Assembly: GCA_009924965.1 (NCBI GenBank)
Contig: RFQN01000042.1
Coordinates: forward strand, 1-9,654
DNA length: 9,654 bases
DNA from: Verrucomicrobiota bacterium
GTDB lineage: Bacteria > Verrucomicrobiota > Verrucomicrobiia > Opitutales > UBA953
Direction: 5' to 3'
Part shown: one piece after another, positions 7,550-9,654 of the stretch
How the letters are laid out: each line of letters opens with the position of its first letter
Numbering within the stretch: position 1 is the first letter of the stretch
Program-made: the position numbers and the translations under genes
Notes under the pieces: model-generated
Told to the model about the DNA's origin: nothing
Seen by the model: only the letters and a program-made list of their open reading frames with translations
Database searches by the model: none

Positions 7550-8899
7550 TTAGGCGAGGTCGAGTTCGACGGCGGTGCGGAAGCGACGCGCCCAGGCCTG
7601 CACCTCGGCGGGATCGCGATGCTCGACCAAGATGCGGATCTTGTTCTCCGTCCCGGAGTAGCGGATGAGGTGCCGGCCATGCACGCCGAACGAATCGTCG
7701 GCCGCACGCATCGCCTCCTGCAGCCGCGCCAGCGATGCCAGCGGGGGCTTGGCCTTGATGCGTAGATTCTCCAACGCCTGCGGATACTCGTGCATCGCCT
7801 GGGCGAGCTCCGAGAGGCGCGCGCCCTTCTGCTTCATGATGCGCAGCACCTGCAGCGCGCTCAAGATGCCATCGCCCGTGGTCGCGTGGTCGGCGAAGAT
7901 GAGGTGGCCGGAGTTTTCGCCGCCGAAGGAATACCCGCCCGAGCGCAGGGCCTCGATGACATGGCGGTCGCCCACCGGTGTGGTCAAAACCTGCACGCCG
8001 GCCTGGCGCATGGCCTCATGGAGGCCGAGGTTGCTCATCACCGTGCAGGCCATCGTCGCGCCGCGCAGCGTGCCTTCTTGCTGCATCGCCAAGGCGCACA
8101 GGGTCAGGATGCGGTCGCCCGAGACCGAGGCCCCGGTCTCGTCGGTGAAGATGACGCGGTCGGCGTCGCCGTCAAAGGACACGCCGAGGTCGGCGCCTTG
8201 CGCGCGGACCGCCGCCGCGGCATGCTCCGGATGCAGCGCACCGACACCGGCATTGATGTTCAGCCCGTCCGGCTCGACGCCGAGCTTCGTCACCTTGGCA
8301 CCCAGTTCCTTGAAGATGAGCGGCGCAAGCAGGTAGGCCGCGCCGTGGCCGCAATCGACGACGAGCTTCAAGCCGCCGAGGTCCGTCGGCCCAAGGCTTT
8401 GCTTCGCGTATTCGATGTAACGCCCGCGCGCATCATCGATGCGGTAGGCCTTGCCGATCTTGTCCGGACTCACCGACATGGGCTTGCCGTCGGAAAGGAT
8501 CTCGCGCTCCACGGCGGCCTCGAGCTCGTCGGAGAGCTTGTAGCCATCCGGGCCGAAGATCTTCAGCCCGTTGTCTTCATAAGGATTATGCGAGGCGGTG
8601 AGCATGATGCCCGCCCCGCAACCCATCGACTTCGTGAGATGCGCGACCGCCGGCGTCGGGATCGGCCCGACCAGGAACACGTCCATCCCGCTCGCCACCA
8701 GCCCGCTCGTGAGCGCCGTCTCCAGCATGTAGCCCGAGATGCGCGTGTCCTTGCCGATGATGACGCGGTTGTGGTTGGCCCCGGAGGACTTCAGGACCCG
8801 CGAAATCGCCTGCCCCGTCTTGAGCGCGATTTCCGCGGTGATCGGGTATTCGTTGGCTTTCCCTCGTATGCCGTCGGTGCCGAAGAGTTGGGTGGACAT
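7550..8899 (-). CDS. glmM: Phosphoglucosamine mutase
   Basis: Interconverts glucosamine-6-phosphate and glucosamine-1-phosphate, the step after GlmS. The 449 residues match the family's usual length, and all four alpha-D-phosphohexomutase domains are represented. The N-terminus is LFGTDGIRGKANEYP (5-19). Catalytic phosphoserine Ser103 lies in GIMLTASHNPYEDNGLK (97-113). The metal-binding loop is SFDGDADRV (241-249, with Asp243, Asp245, Asp247). The sugar-binding motif is GGENSGH (326-332) and the phosphate-binding motif RYSGTENKIRI (413-423). I chose ATG at 8899, giving MSTQLFGTDGIRG; a GTG 15 bases upstream (8914) is possible, and neither has a clear Shine-Dalgarno sequence. It is the first gene of the glmM, glmU-like, glmS operon; its promoter should lie in the AT-rich region upstream. 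Confidence 0.97.
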   Translation of the reverse strand: MSTQLFGTDGIRGKANEYPITAEIALKTGQAISRVLKSSGANHNRVIIGKDTRISGYMLETALTSGLVASGMDVFLVGPIPTPAVAHLTKSMGCGAGIMLTASHNPYEDNGLKIFGPDGYKLSDELEAAVEREILSDGKPMSVSPDKIGKAYRIDDARGRYIEYAKQSLGPTDLGGLKLVVDCGHGAAYLLAPLIFKELGAKVTKLGVEPDGLNINAGVGALHPEHAAAAVRAQGADLGVSFDGDADRVIFTDETGASVSGDRILTLCALAMQQEGTLRGATMACTVMSNLGLHEAMRQAGVQVLTTPVGDRHVIEALRSGGYSFGGENSGHLIFADHATTGDGILSALQVLRIMKQKGARLSELAQAMHEYPQALENLRIKAKPPLASLARLQEAMRAADDSFGVHGRHLIRYSGTENKIRILVEHRDPAEVQAWARRFRTAVELDLA

Positions 8900-8967
8900 G
8901 GCGAAATTGGACACTTTTTGTAGCCTAACGCAAGTTAAATGAGCGAAATCCTTCCTTTATGACAGTA

Positions 8968-8984
8968 ATGATTGAAGCAATCAT
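8968..8984. promoter_or_regulatory. 7-bp perfect inverted repeat in the divergent promoter region (possible operator)
   Basis: ATGATTG-aag-CAATCAT is a perfect inverted repeat with a 3-base spacer. It lies in the AT-rich 173-base gap between glmM and the divergent DUF6807 gene. A TATGAT hexamer on the minus strand (8985-8980), a good -10 candidate for the glm operon, overlaps its right arm, so a bound repressor could block that promoter. It could equally be a short RNA hairpin. The function is inferred from position only. Confidence 0.4.
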
Positions 8985-8989
8985 AAAGA

Positions 8990-9017
8990 TTGCGAACAAA
9001 ATGGAACTAGGTATCTT
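8990..9017 (+). promoter_or_regulatory. Possible sigma-70-type promoter for the DUF6807 gene
   Basis: TTGCGA (8990-8995) and TATCTT (9012-9017) are each four of six to the -35 and -10 consensus and are 16 bases apart. They would give a leader of about 50 bases before the ATG at 9073. The match is weak and the region is AT-rich, so chance hits are likely. Confidence 0.25.
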
Positions 9018-9072
9018 TCCCTGTATCAGAGAATAACGATAGGACTGTTTCCTTACCCTTAGTTCATATCCC

Positions 9073-9654
9073 ATGCTTTCTCGTCTTCCTGCCCTTGCGC
9101 TTCTGTTCGGCCTGCTGCCGGCCAGCGCCGCGACGTTCACGATTCCTGGCCCCAGCCAACCCAAGGCCAATCAGGTGGTGGAGGTCAGCGATGCGGGCCT
9201 CGATCGCGCCCTGAGCTACGTCATCGCGACGCAGACCGCGCAAGGGGTCGACCTCTTGCCGGCGCAATGGGACGCCAAGAAGGAGAAGCTGACCTTCCTC
9301 CTACCCTATCAGGATGCGGGTAAGGCGTTCACCGGCTTCGCCACCATCGGCAAGCCCAAGTCCACCCTCGAGGTCCAGGCCTTGCGCGGCAAGGAAACCA
9401 TCGAGGTCTCCGAAGTCGGCGAGTCGTCGCGACTCATCTTCAAATATCAGGACGCCGAGACGTTGCCCGTCGGCGTGAAGGAGGTCTACCGCCGTGGCGG
9501 CTTCCTCCACCCGATCTACACGCCCGACCAAACCTTGGTCTCCGACAGCTTCGCGGTCGATCACCTGCATCACCACGGCATCTGGATGGCGTGGTCGCAC
9601 ACGTCCTTCCAAGGACGCAAACCCGATTTCTGGAACGTGCAGGAAAACACCGGC
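9073..9654 (+). CDS. Secreted DUF6807 (PmoA-like) family protein, N-terminal part
   Basis: The frame stays open from ATG at 9073 to the window end, 194 codons, and the gene continues beyond. Residues 1-19 form a signal peptide: Arg4, a hydrophobic core ALALLFGLL, and an ASA site before Ala20. The later part has GGFLHPIYTPDQTLVSDSF (142-160), then DHLHHHGIWMAW (163-174) and GRKPDFWN (181-188), the conserved block of the family named PmoA in Pfam and now DUF6807. Despite that name I see no relation to particulate methane monooxygenase subunits; members are common in Planctomycetes and Verrucomicrobia, often near sugar-degradation genes, and their biochemical role is not established as far as I know. 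The histidine cluster suggests metal or sugar binding, which is inference. No Shine-Dalgarno sequence is visible. It is transcribed divergently from the glm operon. Confidence 0.85.
   Translation, partial: MLSRLPALALLFGLLPASAATFTIPGPSQPKANQVVEVSDAGLDRALSYVIATQTAQGVDLLPAQWDAKKEKLTFLLPYQDAGKAFTGFATIGKPKSTLEVQALRGKETIEVSEVGESSRLIFKYQDAETLPVGVKEVYRRGGFLHPIYTPDQTLVSDSFAVDHLHHHGIWMAWSHTSFQGRKPDFWNVQENTG

Noticed and set aside
7546..7707. Upstream in-frame extension of the glmU-like protein
   Set aside because: It overlaps the glmM coding sequence in another frame and has the composition of a shadow frame. ATG at 7545, 4 bases after the glmM stop, fits an operon.
8925..9074. Small minus-strand frame with a hydrophobic stretch (ILFAIFMIASIITVI) in the glmM upstream region
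   Set aside because: It looks like a possible small membrane protein from the ATG at 9074, but the hydrophobic residues follow from AT-rich DNA. The region also holds the likely divergent promoters and there is no ribosome binding site. I would reconsider only if it is conserved in relatives.
9073..9654. Methane monooxygenase subunit, as the PmoA family label might suggest
   Set aside because: The protein is a signal-peptide-bearing, soluble-looking DUF6807 member without the multiple membrane helices of a true PmoA subunit.

Overview
This is a GC-rich bacterial chromosomal window, packed with housekeeping genes for cell-wall and amino-sugar metabolism. Genes lie on both strands with gaps of a few bases. 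No phage, insertion sequence, CRISPR array or rRNA is visible. The gene content (an Opitutae-style L,D-transpeptidase, a secreted DUF6807/PmoA-like protein and a glmM-glmU'-glmS cluster) suggests a Verrucomicrobiota-like organism. That placement is inference from protein style only. Few start codons have a Shine-Dalgarno sequence.

Left part (1-2709): the 3' end of a small membrane protein gene, probably mreD, overlaps by 4 bases the start of mrdA (penicillin-binding protein 2). The mrdA reading frame is broken near 1977-1981: the stretch that should carry the KTG active-site motif is absent, and the last ~55 codons continue in another frame. Converging on it from the minus strand, with stops 3 bases apart, is a YkuD-type L,D-transpeptidase gene.

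Middle part (2703-4750): asd (aspartate-semialdehyde dehydrogenase, on the route to lysine and diaminopimelate) is followed 3 bases later by a compact SpoU/TrmH rRNA methyltransferase resembling RlmB, then tRNA-Lys(CTT). On the minus strand, overlapping the tRNA 3' end, is a small unrecognised protein with two identically spaced four-cysteine zinc modules.

Right part (4832-8899, minus strand): a tight three-gene operon in the order glmM, glmU-like, glmS, with gaps of 4 and 2 bases. It covers Fru-6-P to GlcN-6-P (GlmS), GlcN-6-P to GlcN-1-P (GlmM), and probably GlcN-1-P acetylation by a GlmU-like left-handed beta-helix protein with no recognisable uridyltransferase domain. An AT-rich intergenic region with a perfect 7-bp inverted repeat separates this operon from a divergent gene for a secreted DUF6807 protein, cut by the window end.

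Together most genes feed or act on peptidoglycan: precursor sugar (glm), diaminopimelate branch (asd), polymer crosslinking (mrdA, L,D-transpeptidase). I see no clearly new multi-gene system. The points most worth a second look are the broken mrdA, the GlmU-like protein reduced to its acetyltransferase half, and the tandem zinc-module protein.
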